From positions 124,001-188,000 of the forward strand of contig CAZNPL010000002.1 of NCBI GenBank assembly GCA_964574815.1: DNA of 64,000 nt, given 5' to 3'. Under the pieces are notes generated by a model, which saw nothing but the letters and a program-made list of their open reading frames with translations, did not search any database and had not been told where the DNA came from. The stretch comes from CAZNPL01 sp964574815 (lineage in GTDB: Bacteria > Planctomycetota > Phycisphaerae > UBA1845). Below, in pieces: positions 1 to 9,900 of the stretch (its first letter is position 1; every line of letters starts with the position of its first letter). The position numbers were made by a program, and so were the translations under genes.

Positions 1-147
1 AAGGAACGCAATCTGGTGGCGGGCCCGGTCCGTTCCGAGATCAGCGCTCCGGTGGCGGACGCGAGCTTCGAATCGCTTGTACGCGCCATGAGGGAGGCCG
101 CTTCGCGCTTCAGCGGCCAACTCGCCGGCGCGCTGGCCGATGGATGA
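1..147 (+). CDS. 3' end of a CDS; possible ABC-transport auxiliary lipoprotein
   Basis: The window opens inside a reading frame that runs 48 codons to a TGA stop. The visible tail has a short beta-like stretch, an Asp-Ala-Ser-Phe turn and then a single amphipathic helix (SLVRAMREAASRFSGQLAGAL). This layout resembles the C-terminus of the PqiC/YmbA-type auxiliary lipoproteins of ABC lipid transporters, which end in such a helix. The neighbour downstream is a lipid A-type acyltransferase, which would fit an outer-membrane lipid context. Only the tail is visible, so the family is a guess; that the frame is coding is more likely than its name. Confidence 0.4.
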   Translation, partial: KERNLVAGPVRSEISAPVADASFESLVRAMREAASRFSGQLAGALADG

Positions 148-245
148 TCAAGTGCGGTAGCGATGGTGGCCGGAACAGACCACTGGGGAGGACAAGGCAT
201 TGTGGTGCAATCCGGTCCGGGCGGTCCCGGAAGCGTTTTGATTCG

Positions 246-1193
246 TCACGAGTGCGCGTCGCGTATGATCTGCGTCCAGCGTTTGTCGAGCCAGTTCCAC
301 CAGATGGCAGGATGTTCACGAAGGAATGCATCGACGCACTTGGCCCACTTGACCGTTGCGGCCTCGGCTTGCCGGCGGATCGCACCGCCTCGACTGATCT
401 CCAGCGGTTCCAGGTATTCCACGTGATACGCGCCGCGGCTCCAATGCCAAAAGACTGGAACCACCGGAGCGCCCGTGCGGGCGGACATGACGAATACGCC
501 GATCGGGAAGTAGGTGAGTCGCCCGAGGATGTTGACGGCGACGCCCTCGTTCTGCTTGCGCGGCGTGTCCGGTGTGATGAACATCATCTTGCCCTGTCGC
601 AACACCGAGATCGCGACCTGCAGCCGCTGCGCCTTGGACGCCCGGGCGGGGGGAATAACCAGTTCACCCTCCCCGGCGAGTCCCACCTCCTTGTCGATTC
701 GCGCCTTGCGCGGGTCGGTGTTGCGACGGAGGTAGACACTGCACGGGATGCGGGACGATACGACCGCAGCGTACAGGGGATACCCACAGATATGCGGGGC
801 GATGTGGATGACGCCTCTTCCGGTGCCGTAGACCTGTTCAATGAATCCGAAGGAATCATCGAATTTGAACCGTTGGAGGCAGCCGCTCTGCGCGACGTTT
901 GCGCGCATCACGTGCCCGATCATGCAGAGCTGATCCACCGCCCGTTCGAAGTGTGCGTCAAGCAAGCCGGGTCGATAGAGTCCGACCAGCTTCATGTTCC
1001 GCTCGAGGCGACGACGGAGGGGGAACGCCGCTCGGGTGAAGACCAGCAATCCGCGCCTGATCGCTTCGACAGCGTCACCGTTTTGTGAACGCTGGGAGAG
1101 GCGCATGGCGACACGCAGCGAGGCGAACGTCACGGTTTTTCTCACCGACCTTCCGAGCGTCATTGGTGTGTCGTGGCGCCGCGCCGTCATCAT
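246..1193 (-). CDS. lysophospholipid / lipid A-type acyltransferase (LpxL/HtrB family)
   Basis: Predicted 315-residue acyltransferase of the HtrB/LpxL superfamily, which transfers acyl chains to lipid A precursors or related lipids at the inner membrane. Family signs are the RNMKLV segment after an Arg-rich stretch, a 'RGVIHIAPHIC' block in the place of the HxxxxD/E catalytic motif, 'MFITPDTP' and 'TGAPVVPVFW' in the core, and 'HPAIWWNWLDKRW' at the C-terminus, the last being typical of the family. The canonical acidic residue four after the His is not obvious (HICGYP), so catalytic competence is uncertain. No strong ribosome binding site precedes either the first ATG or the internal ATG at 1163, so the start may be 30 bp further in. 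Confidence 0.75.
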   Translation of the reverse strand: MMTARRHDTPMTLGRSVRKTVTFASLRVAMRLSQRSQNGDAVEAIRRGLLVFTRAAFPLRRRLERNMKLVGLYRPGLLDAHFERAVDQLCMIGHVMRANVAQSGCLQRFKFDDSFGFIEQVYGTGRGVIHIAPHICGYPLYAAVVSSRIPCSVYLRRNTDPRKARIDKEVGLAGEGELVIPPARASKAQRLQVAISVLRQGKMMFITPDTPRKQNEGVAVNILGRLTYFPIGVFVMSARTGAPVVPVFWHWSRGAYHVEYLEPLEISRGGAIRRQAEAATVKWAKCVDAFLREHPAIWWNWLDKRWTQIIRDAHS

Positions 1194-1534
1194 AACAGCT
1201 TTTTTAAGGCCGCTTCACAGGCAATTCAAGGCGGGGGGGACCATGTACTGCCTGTTCGCCGACGGGGCATGGCCACTTGCAGGTGCGGCCGCGGCCGGGT
1301 ACCGCACGAGACGAAAGAGTCGTGGGGCGTTACGATGGACTTTGCCGGAGTCTGCACGTTGGCGTATCGGGCGGGGTCGGGCACCCTGCAAGGAGCGGCT
1401 TGGTTCGATCGCGGAAAGGTCGCGCGTTTTCAGCCTGGCGTGCGAGCGGTCGCGGCGGTCGGCGATCACGCCGTCGGCGCACGGTGCGTGGCGTTTCGCA
1501 ACAAAGGTCCCCGTGGCAGGGAGGAATTACGTTT
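1194..1534. other. intergenic region between divergent genes, no gene recognised
   Basis: About 340 bp lie between the start of the acyltransferase and the GTG start of the MscS-type channel. Frames here are open only because of high GC content and read as Arg-rich nonsense. The region should hold the divergent promoters, but I see no convincing -35/-10 pair. Confidence 0.4.
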
Positions 1535-4500
1535 GTGTACTTCCAAGGGCTGAGTTGTCTGGCAGTTTTCATATGGGCGCCGCTGCTGCAGACGGAGCCT
1601 CCGTCGGAGCAGGGAGCCGTAGAATCGACGGTCGCCACGTCGGCCGCGGAGGCCGAGAGAGTCCTGCGCCCGCCGCCGCAGTCGGCGGAACAGTTTCAGA
1701 CGCGCATTGGACTGAGTCGCGAGCGTATTGAGGCACTCACGCATTACCTGGAATCCGTGCCAAGAGGGGAAGACGAAGCCTCGATTGCGATTCGGCAGGC
1801 CCGCCAGGAACTTCTCAACGCATGGCAGAACTACCTTCAAGGTCTGGAACGCGCCCGGCAACTGAAGGGGACCATCGACAGCCGAAGCAGCCCGGAGCAC
1901 CTGGAATCACTTACGCAGCAGGTCGCGCGAATCGAGCAGGAGACGCAGGCCATCAAGAATGCCCCCGTTCCGCTCTGGGTGACTGAAGAGGACGTGCAGT
2001 CGGTTGCCGAAACCGTCCGGGCGCTTGAGGCAGAGACCACCGGGCTTGCCGAGACTCAGAGCCGGCGGTCCGCCCGCATTAATGAGGGCATCCCCCAGCA
2101 GAAAGCCCAGCTCGAGGCCGAGTTGCAGGAATTGGAGCGGCAGCGATCGCAGCTTGACGAGGCAGCCGTTGGTCCCGATGAAACGGGCTCGCCCGAGTTG
2201 CTGCAATTGAAGCGTCGCCGGCTCGACGTGCAGTCCGCCTCAGTGGAGTTGGCGCTGCAAACGCTTCCGCTGGCACGGCAGGAAACGGAGTTGCTGCTTC
2301 GGCAGGATGAGCCCCTGCTCGCCGTAATGCGTAAGAAGCTCGATGCGTTCAAGAAGCGCGCGTCGCAGCTTGCCGAGTTGAGGAGCCGCAGCCGGATCGA
2401 CGCGCTCACGGCCCAGCGAGAGCGGGCGTCGAGCCCGGTCGAGCGCGCCCTGCTTGATTTGCAGCTATTCGTCGAGCGGGTTCTGCTGCACTACTTCCGC
2501 GAGCCCCAGCGATGGTCTGAGATCCAGCGGCGATTTCCGGAACGCCGGGCCGAGCGTCTCACCGAGCGTATCGAGGGCTCCGCCACGTACTGGGAGCGCG
2601 CCCTTGCGGCGCTCGAGACCCGTGCGGTCGGAGACGCACTCGAGCTTCAGCAGCAGGTGGGCACGGAACTGACGGACTTTGGAAAACGCCGCGCAGAAGT
2701 CCAGACCAAACTCGTCCGCACTCTCGACGAACTTCAGGAGTTGGAGGCCGTCCGGGATCAGGCGGCCCGTCGGCTGACCGACCACGCCGAGGAAGTCAAA
2801 AGGGCCGCCCAGGCCCTGGACGCCAGCGAGCGCACGCGCGCCAACCAGGAGGCCGCCAGGATCCGCACCAGGTTCGAGGAGGTGACGCGTGCAGCGATCG
2901 CCGAGATCGACGGCGTCGCAAACCGCCTCACCGCCACCATTCACGCGCTCGACGATCACATGGCGCGGCTGAACGAAATAGAGCGGCGTGTTCGCTGGAT
3001 GCGTCTGGGGGCGCGGGATTCGGGCCTGTTGCGAGCGGATTACAGGTCGGCGTGGAGGGATTTGCAGGCGCTGTTTCTTCATGAAACGCAAGTGCCTGCT
3101 CCGGGTGAGGCTCCCGAGGAAAGCGCCTTGCTGGCGGAGCAATTATTCGGGGCTCGTTCGGATACGCGCGCGGGAGCGGAGAGCCTCTACAACGCGGCGC
3201 GGGGGGCCTTTGTCGGGATTTCAGCGCTTGAGTGGGCATGGGCCGGCGCGCTGATCGCCGTGCTCATCGCCGTTGGTTACGTGGTCTACAGACTTGCCCG
3301 TCGCCGAGGCGTTTGGGTGGCAAGGGAGATCATCGAACAGTACGGTCTTCCCGAACCGAGCGGCCTGCCGGTGGGCGCGGGACTCAGTGCTCGGGTCAAC
3401 CTGCTTGGCTGGAATATGGTCGCGGACTTGGCCATCCCGGTGTGCGCCGCGGGCGCAATCGGACTGGTCGCCACTGGTCTGGTTGGACAGGCGCGCGTCC
3501 GATGGGTGCTGATCACGCTCCTTGGCTGCATTACGGGAACGATTCTCCTGTTGCGGCTTGTCCACCACCTGTTCGAGGCCGACGCCCCGGCTCACAGGCC
3601 CGTTCATTGCAATGACGTGGTCGCCCGCCACTATCGATGGTTCCTCTCGTTGCTGGCTTTGTGGTGCTTTGCGTTACTCACGCCGGGGATGCTCTTGAAC
3701 GTTGCGGTGTTGGCACCTTCACTGCAGGCGGTACTGCTCGAGTTATTCAAAACCGGGTTTCTTCTGATCGTGGTGTTGTTTCTCGTGAGGAAAGGGCGCG
3801 TACTTGGCGGCCGTCCGGGCACCTTTCAGTGGCGAACCGCGCTCCTGTCGGTCGCGTATCCCCTGGTCTTGATGGGAACCGTCCTGCTTTTGACACTCGA
3901 GGTCGTGGGCTTCGGCGCCCTGGTCGCGTTCGTCGGGCGCGGCGTGCTCCTGACGGCCGGGATTCTGATCATCGTCGGAACGGCGATGGAATACCTCGTT
4001 GACCTGATCGACCGACGCGCTCGTTTGCCCGCCCCGCTGGGCAGCGCTGAACATAGCGAGCATGGGGATGTTCAGATCGGTGACGAACAGCGCAGTTTTC
4101 TGGCGCCTCTGCTGGTCTGGGCCGCCCGGTTGGCAGGCGCCGTTGCCGTCGTCCTGCTCGTGTTGCGCGTGTGGGGTGTGTCCATCCCCAGGGAATGGCT
4201 CAACTGGCGCGCGATTGGTCTCAGCGCGCTGGTCGTGCTGTTGGCCGTTCTTCTCGACCGGATTGCTACGTCCGCGCTGCGCGCTCTTAAAGAAAGCGGG
4301 CGTTTGCCGGAAAGCACCGCCAACATTTCGTGCAGATGGGTGCGCAGTCTACTCCTGCTGCTGGCGTTGCTGGCGATCGTCGCAATCGCCGGGTTTGAAG
4401 TCGGCAGCATCTGGCAGTTTGTGACGGCTCTGCTGGCCATGGTGGCGATCGGCTTCGTGGCCGTCTGGAGCATGCTTAGCAATGTTCTAGCAACTCTGGT

Positions 4501-4738
4501 CATTCTGATCTGGCGACCGTTCAATGTCGGGGAGTGGATCGTGCTGCTGCCGGAGGAGATCGAGGGTCAGGTTGTGGACATCAACTTCATTTACACCTTT
4601 CTCCGGGCCGAGGATGGGACCAGGACGGCGGTTCCCAACAACCTGTTTGCGCAGAAGTTCATCCGGCGTCAGGCGGTTCGCGGGGTACCGCGGCGAACGC
4701 TTGCCGAACAGTTGGAGGCGAGCAAGCCTCTGAAATGA
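1535..4738 (+). CDS. large MscS-family mechanosensitive channel (MscK/KefA-like)
   Basis: Predicted 1067-residue inner-membrane channel that opens on membrane tension. I chose the GTG at 1535 because AGGGAGG lies about 10 bases upstream and the residues that follow form a signal-like hydrophobic segment (GLSCLAVFIWAPLL); the open frame continues upstream to 1277 but reads as Arg-rich filler. Residues about 40-560 are long charged helices rich in Gln, Glu and Arg, a periplasmic coiled-coil porin-like domain. From about residue 570 there are many membrane helices, and the C-terminus carries the MscS pore and beta domain (TALLAMVAIGFVAVWS, then WRPFNVGEWIVL and 'DGTRTAVPNNLFAQK'). Like MscK it is far longer than MscS itself (about 286 residues). 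The C-terminal cytoplasmic alpha/beta domain looks short, ending some 30 residues after the PNN motif. Confidence 0.88.
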   Translation: MYFQGLSCLAVFIWAPLLQTEPPSEQGAVESTVATSAAEAERVLRPPPQSAEQFQTRIGLSRERIEALTHYLESVPRGEDEASIAIRQARQELLNAWQNYLQGLERARQLKGTIDSRSSPEHLESLTQQVARIEQETQAIKNAPVPLWVTEEDVQSVAETVRALEAETTGLAETQSRRSARINEGIPQQKAQLEAELQELERQRSQLDEAAVGPDETGSPELLQLKRRRLDVQSASVELALQTLPLARQETELLLRQDEPLLAVMRKKLDAFKKRASQLAELRSRSRIDALTAQRERASSPVERALLDLQLFVERVLLHYFREPQRWSEIQRRFPERRAERLTERIEGSATYWERALAALETRAVGDALELQQQVGTELTDFGKRRAEVQTKLVRTLDELQELEAVRDQAARRLTDHAEEVKRAAQALDASERTRANQEAARIRTRFEEVTRAAIAEIDGVANRLTATIHALDDHMARLNEIERRVRWMRLGARDSGLLRADYRSAWRDLQALFLHETQVPAPGEAPEESALLAEQLFGARSDTRAGAESLYNAARGAFVGISALEWAWAGALIAVLIAVGYVVYRLARRRGVWVAREIIEQYGLPEPSGLPVGAGLSARVNLLGWNMVADLAIPVCAAGAIGLVATGLVGQARVRWVLITLLGCITGTILLLRLVHHLFEADAPAHRPVHCNDVVARHYRWFLSLLALWCFALLTPGMLLNVAVLAPSLQAVLLELFKTGFLLIVVLFLVRKGRVLGGRPGTFQWRTALLSVAYPLVLMGTVLLLTLEVVGFGALVAFVGRGVLLTAGILIIVGTAMEYLVDLIDRRARLPAPLGSAEHSEHGDVQIGDEQRSFLAPLLVWAARLAGAVAVVLLVLRVWGVSIPREWLNWRAIGLSALVVLLAVLLDRIATSALRALKESGRLPESTANISCRWVRSLLLLLALLAIVAIAGFEVGSIWQFVTALLAMVAIGFVAVWSMLSNVLATLVILIWRPFNVGEWIVLLPEEIEGQVVDINFIYTFLRAEDGTRTAVPNNLFAQKFIRRQAVRGVPRRTLAEQLEASKPLK

Positions 4739-5010
4739 CAAAGGGGGAATGAAGCGAAGGCGTCTCGGCGTCCTGCGCGAATTCGTGTCGGCCGCCCACC
4801 CGTGCTCGTAATGGTTTCAAGGCTCAATTGATTGAGGCCGAGAAGGGGGCGACTTTTCCGGTTGCCCGGACTGGTGGGCGGGTTTATACTGGCCGATCGA
4901 GGCGTGTGGGCCGCGGCCGACCGGTCGGGGCGGATGGTGGCCACTTGCCCTGTGGATGCGCGGCGGCGCGGTCGCCGGCCGGAGTGATGCGAGATTGGCG
5001 GTTGGAAATC

Positions 5011-5283
5011 ATGAAGCGAACGACATGGCGTCGAATGGGCAGGAAGCTTGCGATACTGATGGCCGGGGGCGTCCTGTTCGCCGGTGCGGATTTGTCCTGC
5101 GCCGGCTTTGGTGCAACCAACGCATTCAGCTCGACTAACTTCTGCTTTCTGCTGAACTGCAACGACGGAGCGCTGGGCGGCTTGATTGATTTCTGCACGC
5201 CGGTGTCGTTCCGGAGCTTCCTGGGCGGGGACCAGGGCATCACGGAGGGAACGTTGCTGGCAGATTGTCCTCAGCCCTTGTGA
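5011..5283 (+). CDS. small secreted protein 1 of a tandem trio
   Basis: A 90-residue protein of unknown function. The ATG at 5011 starts a typical export signal: Lys/Arg-rich N-region (MKRTTWRRMGRK), hydrophobic core (LAILMAGGVLFAGA) and then a Cys (DLSC). The rest is short and Cys-containing (NFCFLLNC, DFCTPV), suggesting disulfides or lipid modification, although the lipobox is not classical. It is followed by two further small genes with the same layout and orientation, which suggests duplication or a shared operon. I know of no named family. Confidence 0.6.
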   Translation: MKRTTWRRMGRKLAILMAGGVLFAGADLSCAGFGATNAFSSTNFCFLLNCNDGALGGLIDFCTPVSFRSFLGGDQGITEGTLLADCPQPL

Positions 5284-5332
5284 CAGAATTTCGAACGCGT
5301 CCGAGAACAGCGGATGGCCTGGAGCTTGTATC

Positions 5333-5617
5333 ATGAAGCGTTCAAACAAGAGTCGCGCGCGACGCGCAGCCGTCTCGTTGTTGACCGGGGCGGTCGTATT
5401 TCAACTCGGATTCCTTGATTCCTGCACGGGGCTTCTCTCCGTATTCAATCCGTGCGGGACGATTTTCGGGTTTTGCGAACAGGAGGATCTCGATCTCCTC
5501 CTTGCCGACTCGCTGCCGGATTGGGACCTGGACCCGACGTGCACGATTCCGTTCGCATCCGGGGGCGCTTGCGCCGGCGGTCCGATCTGGCCGACGCCGG
5601 GCCCGCGTCCTGACTAG
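5333..5617 (+). CDS. small secreted protein 2 of a tandem trio
   Basis: A 94-residue protein of unknown function. A GGAG stretch sits about 8 bases before the ATG at 5333. The N-terminus is basic (MKRSNKSRARR), followed by a hydrophobic stretch (VSLLTGAVVFQLGFL) and the sequence DSC, the same place where protein 1 has LSC. The mature part is acidic and Pro/Cys-containing (NPCGTIFGFCEQEDL, DPTCTIPF) and ends in a Pro-rich tail. Secretion or membrane anchoring is likely; function is unknown. Confidence 0.6.
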   Translation: MKRSNKSRARRAAVSLLTGAVVFQLGFLDSCTGLLSVFNPCGTIFGFCEQEDLDLLLADSLPDWDLDPTCTIPFASGGACAGGPIWPTPGPRPD

Positions 5618-5675
5618 GGTTTGGAAGGCCAGTCCGCTCAGGGGCATGCGGACGGTCGCCGGACGGAGTTGGACC

Positions 5676-5867
5676 ATGCCTGTTGTCACAACTCTTGGCC
5701 GTCGCACGGATCGGCGATACGCCGGTCAGCGAGTGATTGCGACCGTCGCCGGAGGGGCCTTACTGCTCCAGTTCGGCGGGTGCGTGGAGGGATTTGTGCC
5801 GGCGGCGGTGGCCATCGCGGAGCAATTCTTGTTGGTTCGGTTCGCGCCTTTGCTGCCGCTATTCTAG
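5676..5867 (+). CDS. small secreted protein 3 of a tandem trio
   Basis: A 63-residue protein of unknown function with GGAG about 8 bases before the ATG at 5676. It has a basic N-terminus, a hydrophobic core (VIATVAGGALLLQFGG) and a Cys at the end of it (QFGGC), which is the most lipobox-like of the three neighbouring small proteins. The short mature segment is hydrophobic (FVPAAVAIAEQFLLVRF). Its layout matches the two genes just upstream, so all three may serve one role at the cell surface. Confidence 0.5.
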   Translation: MPVVTTLGRRTDRRYAGQRVIATVAGGALLLQFGGCVEGFVPAAVAIAEQFLLVRFAPLLPLF

Positions 5868-6136
5868 GCTGTCGCGGTTTGTCGTTTTGAGCTGACCCCC
5901 CGCCGTTTGTTGTCGGCTCCAGCGCGCGCTGTGTGCCGGGTCTGAACCTCCGGACAGGCGAGCCACACGGCGGAGGATTCATCATTGCCGGTCGTATTGG
6001 GGCGGACGGGAGGCTTCAAAGCTACGGCAGCGGTGGCACGGCATCGCGGACGGGGGCTCTGAGGAAGCTGCCGATCTGGTCAGCGCCGTGCCGGCCCAAA
6101 GACGCTTTGTGCGGCCTTTCGGCCCGTCCGGCCGGG

Positions 6137-6164
6137 CTGACAAATCGATGCCGCGTTGTAAAAT
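6137..6164 (+). promoter_or_regulatory. sigma-70-type promoter of the tmRNA gene
   Basis: CTGACA at 6137-6142 and TAAAAT at 6159-6164 are separated by 16 bases. Transcription would begin near 6171, about 16 bases before the mature 5' end of the tmRNA. Apart from this promoter I see nothing in the stretch 5868-6186. Confidence 0.6.
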
Positions 6165-6186
6165 AGGGCTGGTAGGGCACGAATCC

Positions 6187-6539
6187 GGGGGCGAATGGGC
6201 TCGACCGGGCGTGTTGATGGTGAAGTGGCGTGCCGAGGTTGTCAGTTGGCCTCGTAAAACCACTGACGCAAACTTAAATGGCAACTCTCAGTTGCGCATG
6301 GCTGCCTAAGAGTTGGTAGCCCGTCCGCTGTGTGACGCCCGCTAGCGTGGTGGACGACGAGAGCGGGCTGGCCCGCACGTGCCACCCGGCCGCGTGTGGG
6401 TGAGAAACTCGTCGGGTTGGCCAAATGCGGAGCCTGCCGATCGGCGCCGCTGGAGGCGAGAAATCAAAAGATCCGGCTACGCACGTAGAAGCTTCAGCGG
6501 ATCCGTCGCGGGACGGGGGTTCGATTCCCCCCGCCTCCA
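6187..6539 (+). ncRNA. ssrA: transfer-messenger RNA (tmRNA)
   Basis: One-piece tmRNA that rescues stalled ribosomes and tags the nascent peptide. The 5' end GGGGGCG (6187-6193) pairs with CGCCTCC (6532-6538), giving a 7-bp acceptor stem with one G-U pair, followed by discriminator A at 6539. The CCA is not encoded. Just inside lies the conserved GGGCTCGAC region at the 5' end, and the 3' side has a T arm of GGGGG-TTCGATT-CCCCC. The tag frame begins at the resume codon GCA (6268-6270) and ends at TAA (6307-6309), encoding ANLNGNSQLRMAA; the terminal Ala-Ala is the usual protease signal. About 353 nucleotides is normal for the class. Small protein B (SmpB) is not in the window. Confidence 0.95.
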
Positions 6540-6963
6540 TATTTATGTTCTTTATTTGCAAGGACTTACGAACGCAGATCTTCGGTTTTGTGTAGTATTA
6601 TGTGTAGTCGTACTCAATTCACAGGGTCGAAACGCATCCTGGATCACCAATTCTGATTGGGAAGACGTGGATCGGATTGGAGGCAACGGCGGCAGTTTCC
6701 CCCCGCCTTCAATAGTCAAAATGTAAGTGTCTTGCGGACTCAGGCAGTCTGGGTCTGACACGCTGGTGACCCGAAGCGGTTTGCTCCGTGGCAGTGGGAT
6801 AAGGCTCCGAGCTTCGTGTCCTTCCGGCAAGCGTGCGGACAGCGAGCTTCAGAACCCGCGCCGCGACAGGAGAGAGTTCCCCCCGATATTCTGCTGAGCA
6901 TTACACTTCCTGATCGCCCTCTTCGTCGATGCGCGCTGTCAGGCCGAGGTCGTGCAACACCAT
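6540..6963. other. intergenic region between tmRNA and the RND pump gene
   Basis: About 424 bp with no convincing gene. It holds a second copy of the 12-base TTCCCCCCGCCT from the tmRNA 3' end (see the repeat entry at 6697) and, at 6901-6963, an in-frame continuation of the RND pump gene beyond its stop. No integrase or clear terminator hairpin with a T-tract is visible. Confidence 0.5.
6697..6708 (+). repeat. direct repeat of the tmRNA 3' end (possible old attachment site)
   Basis: TTCCCCCCGCCT occurs in the tmRNA T arm/acceptor stem at 6525-6536 and again here, 172 bases downstream, followed by TCA versus CCA. tmRNA 3' ends are common integration targets, so this could be a relic att site. 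With a C-rich core it may also be chance. Confidence 0.3.
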
Positions 6964-9900
6964 TTACACGCAGGGAATCACGGACAGGACCAGTACGGTC
7001 GAGGCCAGCAGGCCGAAGACGATGCTGACCGCCAGCGGAATCAGAATCTGCGCCTGCAGGCTTTGCTCCAGCGTCAACGGCAACAGCCCCGCGATCGTCG
7101 TGGCCGACGTGATCAGAACCGCTCGGAAGCGCTGCCGGCTCGCTTGGCCCGCCGCCTGCAGTGGTGGAATTCCCGCCGTGCGCTGCATCTTCAAGAACAG
7201 CACCAGAAGGATGGAGTCGTTCACCACGATGCCGGCCAAGGATGCCAGGCCCAGCATGCTCGGCATGGTCAGGTCCAGCCGTAGCAGCATATGCCCGAGC
7301 ACTACGCCGATCAGCGTGAGCGGAATCACCGCCATCACGATCACGGGCTCGACGTAACTGCGAAACTGGAAGCTCAGCAGAATGAATACACCGATCAGCC
7401 CCACCATCGTCCCGCGCAACATCGAGGCTTGCGTCGTCGCGGCTTCCTTGGTCTCGCCCTCGAAAACCACCTGCACGTCCGGGTAGTCACGCGACATGGT
7501 CGGGACGAACTCGGATTCAAGTTGCTTGAGCACCTGATTGGTGTTGGTCTCGCGCGAGTCCGTGTCGCCCCGCAATGACACGGTGCGGACGCCGTCTACT
7601 CTCGAAATGCGTGACCAGCCACGGGCCTCGGTGAGGTCTGCCACAGCCTCGATTGGGATCGACTCGCCGCTTGGCAGCACACAATAGAAATACGCCAAGT
7701 CCGCGTAGCTGTCTTGATCGTCCGCCGCAAACTGCACGTCGATCTCGTACGACTCGGCGTCCACCTGAATCTCGTCGGCCGTCGCACCCTGGAACGCCGT
7801 CCGAAGTTGCCGCGCCACGTTGGCTGCATCCAGACCCAGCCCGTAGGCCCCCTCGCGGAGCCGTACGCGCACCTCGGGCATACCGCGTCGCAGGTCGGTC
7901 GCGAGGTTGTACACGCCCTGGAACTTGGCCAGGTACGCCTGCATGGCATTGGCGGCCGCCTCCAGTGCTGCCAGGTCAGCGCCCCGCAGCTGCACCTCGA
8001 TGTTCCGCCCGGCCGGGCCGATGTTCGATTCGGCGAAGTTCACGCTAATCGCATCAGGGATCGGCCCTGCGGCCTCCCGCCACGCCTGCAGAATCGCATC
8101 GACCCGCGCGTTGCGCTGATCGGCGGTGAGCAGATCGGCGACCACCGTCGCCACGTGTGGCCCCGTCTCAAAGGCATCCGCATTGGTGTTGAATTCGACG
8201 TACACTTGTCGCACGAGGTCCGCCTCGTCGGGCTGCTGCGGCTTGAACTCGGTGTTGACCTCGCGTAGCGCAGAAGAAAGCTGCTGGACGACCTGCTCAG
8301 TGCGCTCCAACGGCGTCCCGGCTGGTAGCAGGATGCGGGCCTGGACCGTGTCGCCGTCCAGTTCCGGGAACGCCTGGAACTTCACCAGCCCCCCCGCCAA
8401 AAGGCTGATGGTCAGCAGGAAGACCATCGCCACCACGCCCAGCCACGCGTAACGCCACGCGATCATACGGTCCACCAGCCGGCCCACGACGCGCTCACGC
8501 AGGAAGTCGAAGGCGGCATCCAGGCGCACCCGCAGCGGGTTGGTGCGTCGCTCGCGGGCATGCGGCAGTGCGTGCGCTAAGTGGTGCGGCAAGATCAGGA
8601 AGGCCTCGACCAAGCTGACACACAGCACCAGGATGAGCATGATCGGCACGACGCGCAGCACCTTGCCGATATCCCCCGAGAGCATCGTCAGCGGCCCCAG
8701 CACGCAAACCGTCGTGAGGAAAGAGGAGAACACGCCCCCGGCCACCTGCTGCGTACCCACGACCGCAGCATCCAGGGGCGAACGCCCGGCAGCCCGCTGC
8801 GCCGCGATGTTCTCGGCGATGACGATTCCGTCGTCCATCAGGATGCCAAGCGCCAGCAGTAAGCCCACCATCGTCAACATATTGATGGTGAGGTCGATGT
8901 GAGGGAGGAGCGTAAAGGCCCCCAGGAATGCGACCGGCAGGCTCATGACCACCCAGAACGACAGCCGCAGATTGAAGAACAGCCACATGGTCGCGAACAC
9001 GAGCAACATGCCCTGCAGCCCGTTACGCACAAGCAGGCTCAGCCGATCCTCGACCAGCGTCGAAACATCCATGCTGATCTCCAGGTCGACGTTCGGCTGT
9101 CGGACCTGTTCTGCTGCGACGAACTGCTTGATCGCTTGGGCCACGCGAATCGTGTCCTGATTCTTGGTCTTCTCGATCAGCAACACGCCGGCCCGGTGTC
9201 CGTTCAGCAGCACTTTCTGTTCACGCAACTCGAACTGCTCGGTTACGGTGCCGACGTCGGAGATCCGTACCTCGGCCCCGCCCGGCTGTGCCAGCAGCAC
9301 GAGGTCGCCAAGCGACTGTACACTGGTTCGTTCACCCGCGAAGTGAACCACGACATCGCGCGCACCGGCTTCCACGACGCCAGCCGGCAGGGCGACATTC
9401 TGCCGTTCGATCACCGCCGCCACATCCGCAGCGCTCAACCCGTAGCGGCGCAATGCACTGGCCGACAGCGACACGCGGAACTGCCGGTCGGCGAACCCCT
9501 GGACCGTCACCAGCGAAACATCGGGCAGCTGTTGCAGCCGGTCCTTCAGCTGCTCGCAATACGTCTTTAGGTCCGCCGTTGACATCGGACCCGAGACGAG
9601 CAGCGACAGAACCCGGTCCTTGACGTTGAGCTGCTCAATGACTGGATCTTCGGCTTCCTCCGGCCAATCCGTAATCGCATCAACCTGCGTCTGGATCTCG
9701 TCCTTGAACGTGATCATCTCGCCGGCGTCGTCCATCTCGACCACGACGATACCGATTCCGGCGCGCGCTTCGCTGCGAACCTCTTTGGCGAAGCGCAGGC
9801 CGTCGATCGCATCTTCGAGCCGCTGGCAGATGGATGTTTCGATTTCCTCGGCCGTCGCGCCAGCGTAGACCACTCGGATTTCAACCTTGGTAGCGGCAAA

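Noticed and set aside
144..1088. Long plus-strand open frame opposite the acyltransferase gene
   Set aside because: Its product has no recognisable motif and the minus-strand frame has clear family motifs; GC-rich DNA leaves the antisense frame open.
6640..6665. CCAAT-TCTG-ATTGG inverted repeat as tmRNA terminator
   Set aside because: The stem has only five pairs, mostly A/T, and no T-tract follows.
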